From Chitinophaga pinensis (lineage in GTDB: Bacteria; Bacteroidota; Bacteroidia; Flavobacteriales_D; Crocinitomicaceae): a stretch of 7,201 nucleotides of DNA. Shown here piece by piece: positions 5,593 through 7,201 of this stretch (position 1 is its first letter; the number at the start of each line of letters is the position of its first letter). A program made the translations under genes and the position numbers. The notes beneath the pieces were generated by a model. That model was not told the DNA's origin. It searched no databases and was given only the letters and a program-made list of their open reading frames with translations. The DNA lies in NCBI GenBank assembly GCA_945868555.1, contig CAMBMC010000119.1, positions 1-7,201 on the forward strand. Direction: 5' to 3'.

Positions 5593-7201
5593 ATGTCTAG
5601 ACTCCCTCAATCGTTCATCAAATCCTTGGATGACATTGCAAAAGCAAAGTTTTACGAAGCACGACAGCGTTACCTTTTGCATTTAGGTGAGAGTTTAATC
5701 ATGCATGTGTGCTCCTTCGTCTTGGCGGAATATAAAGAGACAGGTACGCATCTCATGTCTCTTGAAAAAGAGATCATCAACACGAAAAAGTCACTTTCTG
5801 TAGGAACGTATGTGGGGTGGGTGAGGAACACAAGTCAACACTTGGCAGATAGTCAAACGCCTTCTTTACTGGATGATTTAATTCGCAAAGAGCAACAAAA
5901 TGAGGCCTTGGCCAACTTCATCGCCTGCATGGATATCCTAAAAAAGGTGGTGGAATCAGACGAGAAAGACCAACTTTATGAGCGCTGTGTCCAACTGAGA
6001 AAGGGGGTTACTTTGAAAAAATGCAACCTGAATCAGTTTTTTAGCAAGTTCGTAGAACTCCGAAATAAAATCGCTCATCCCATTTACGACGTCAAAGGCA
6101 AAACCATCAATTGGCCTTTCACAGACGATTGTTACCGCTTCATATTGGAGCCTTTAGAGTTGGCAATACAAGGCGTTCTCGATCAACTAAATCCACTCTG
6201 GGATTACGATCAGTACATCGTTTCTGAGAACGATAAGAATGTCATTGTGCTCAATATTGAAGATGGTGACCACTCAAAGCGCATCAATGTAAATCTCGAA
6301 CTACCCGAAGGTGTGCGTGTTTTATTGAATTCCAATGAGCATTTATTGCCTGCCGATTGGAAAGTGTTACTTCAACCCGATCCAAAGGCGGTTGAGCGGA
6401 TCAAAGAGGAACAAGAAGAACTCCGAAAAATGAGCTCGCTTTCTGAGTTTAAGGAACACATCGTCGTTGCTTTGGAGGATAAGCAAATCAGCATGGAGGA
6501 ATTTCGTTTTTTGGAATCCGTATCTAGAACGAAGCTGGGTTTAAATTCAGAGCAAGTAAAGGAGATCATTCTACAAACTGCAGCCGAATTGGACATCGAT
6601 AACCCCTTCCCTGAAATTGATGCTCGATTCATGGATGCCATTGACGCAGCCATACGAAACAAGACCTTTAACGAGTTGGTCTTGAAATTAATGGGCGAAC
6701 AATACGGGGTTCATCCCAATGCATTTGACAAGCTATTCGATTCAAGGGCCTATGCCTTAGGCCTGGATCCAATTGACGCAAGAAAATCTGAGACGGTCTC
6801 TTTTTCAAAGGAAGAACTGTCTGCTTTTCATTCGCTAACGATAGCTCGGTCGTGGATCATGAGCATGGAGCGCTTGAACAGTGGAGGAGGAACAAGCAAT
6901 TACAAAATTGTTGGGGATTCATCGAATGCGAACTCCAAAGAGTATTGGCACAAATTCGCCTTCACCAGTTTGGAACAATTTGTAAAGTTGCGCTTGAAAC
7001 TTCTGCAAACAGATGGTGGTCTAGAATGGGGAACCAAACAAAATCAATGGCAAATTGGAAACATGGCAAGCTATGCCTGGTGCAGTATTTTTCCGAAAAA
7101 TGCAGTGACAAAAGCCGCGCTTTCATTGCATCTTTCCGTGTACGGTTCAGGATCGATGGCTGTTGGTTTCTTGCCCGACTGGAAGGACCAAAAATCGATT
7201 G
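5593..7201 (+). CDS. Large unrecognised multidomain protein with HEPN-like motif (3' end outside window)
   Basis: The frame starts at ATG 5593, 9 nt after an in-frame TAA (5584-5586), and is open to the right edge, giving 536 residues. Residues 1-200 are helical and contain FVELRNKIAHP (153-163). R157 and H162 form the Rx4H motif typical of HEPN-type domains, many of which are RNases or RNA-binding modules in defence and stress systems. Residues 210-260 look like a beta-rich segment. A charged helix (264-282) leads to a helical unit with ALEDKQISMEEFRFLESVSR (293-312) and LGLNSEQVKEIILQTAAELD (315-334), reminiscent of TerB or EF-hand-like hairpins. The region 450-536 has many aromatics (YWHKFAF, GLEWGTKQNQWQIGNMASYA, then WCSIFP) and may be a separate domain. 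There is no signal peptide or membrane segment, so it is probably cytoplasmic. I cannot name a family. A defence role is inference from the motif and context only. Confidence 0.75.
   Translation, partial: MSRLPQSFIKSLDDIAKAKFYEARQRYLLHLGESLIMHVCSFVLAEYKETGTHLMSLEKEIINTKKSLSVGTYVGWVRNTSQHLADSQTPSLLDDLIRKEQQNEALANFIACMDILKKVVESDEKDQLYERCVQLRKGVTLKKCNLNQFFSKFVELRNKIAHPIYDVKGKTINWPFTDDCYRFILEPLELAIQGVLDQLNPLWDYDQYIVSENDKNVIVLNIEDGDHSKRINVNLELPEGVRVLLNSNEHLLPADWKVLLQPDPKAVERIKEEQEELRKMSSLSEFKEHIVVALEDKQISMEEFRFLESVSRTKLGLNSEQVKEIILQTAAELDIDNPFPEIDARFMDAIDAAIRNKTFNELVLKLMGEQYGVHPNAFDKLFDSRAYALGLDPIDARKSETVSFSKEELSAFHSLTIARSWIMSMERLNSGGGTSNYKIVGDSSNANSKEYWHKFAFTSLEQFVKLRLKLLQTDGGLEWGTKQNQWQIGNMASYAWCSIFPKNAVTKAALSLHLSVYGSGSMAVGFLPDWKDQKSI

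Noticed and set aside
5370..5600. 76-codon plus-strand ORF before the large gene
   Set aside because: Cys/Phe-rich odd composition, it crosses the repeat and attC-like element and runs past the start of the better supported gene at 5593.

Overview
The window comes from a moderate-GC Bacteroidota genome, most likely a Flavobacteriales-type organism (inference). The evidence is a dihydroorotase of the Porphyromonas-like DDQVHFREPG type, a DUF4296-type lipoprotein directly after it, a choice-of-anchor B secreted protein, and mostly AT-rich start regions without clear Shine-Dalgarno sequences.

Layout. At 1-877 (minus) lies the N-terminal 292 residues of a secreted choice-of-anchor B family protein that runs off the left edge. 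A 102-bp divergent spacer follows. At 980-3431 (plus) is a tight three-gene operon: a family 2 glycosyltransferase of the polyprenol-phosphate mannose synthase type, dihydroorotase (pyrC), and a small DUF4296-type lipoprotein. Each junction is a 4-bp ATGA overlap. A convergent 125-codon gene of unknown function (3437-3814, minus) ends 5 bp from the operon's last stop codon.

From 3815 to 5592 the character changes. Genes are small, on mixed strands and unrecognised: a 102-codon ORF with only a GTG start, a 94-codon three-helix membrane ORF that lacks an upstream ATG unless a -1 shift at an A6 run is allowed, and a 118-codon minus-strand membrane protein. The spacers hold several inverted repeats, an imperfect 17-bp direct repeat, and one 63-bp element whose ends match integron attC core sites. 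This stretch reads as an accessory, cassette-like or decaying region (inference).

From 5593 to the right edge runs a large unrecognised multidomain protein (536 codons visible). It carries an RNKIAH motif typical of HEPN-type helical domains in its N-terminal third. Its place next to the accessory stretch makes it the most interesting gene here.

How the genes work together: only the 980-3431 operon shows a clear functional unit by arrangement. It co-transcribes a lipid-linked sugar enzyme, a pyrimidine biosynthesis enzyme and an envelope lipoprotein. No tRNA, rRNA, CRISPR array, integrase or transposase was seen.
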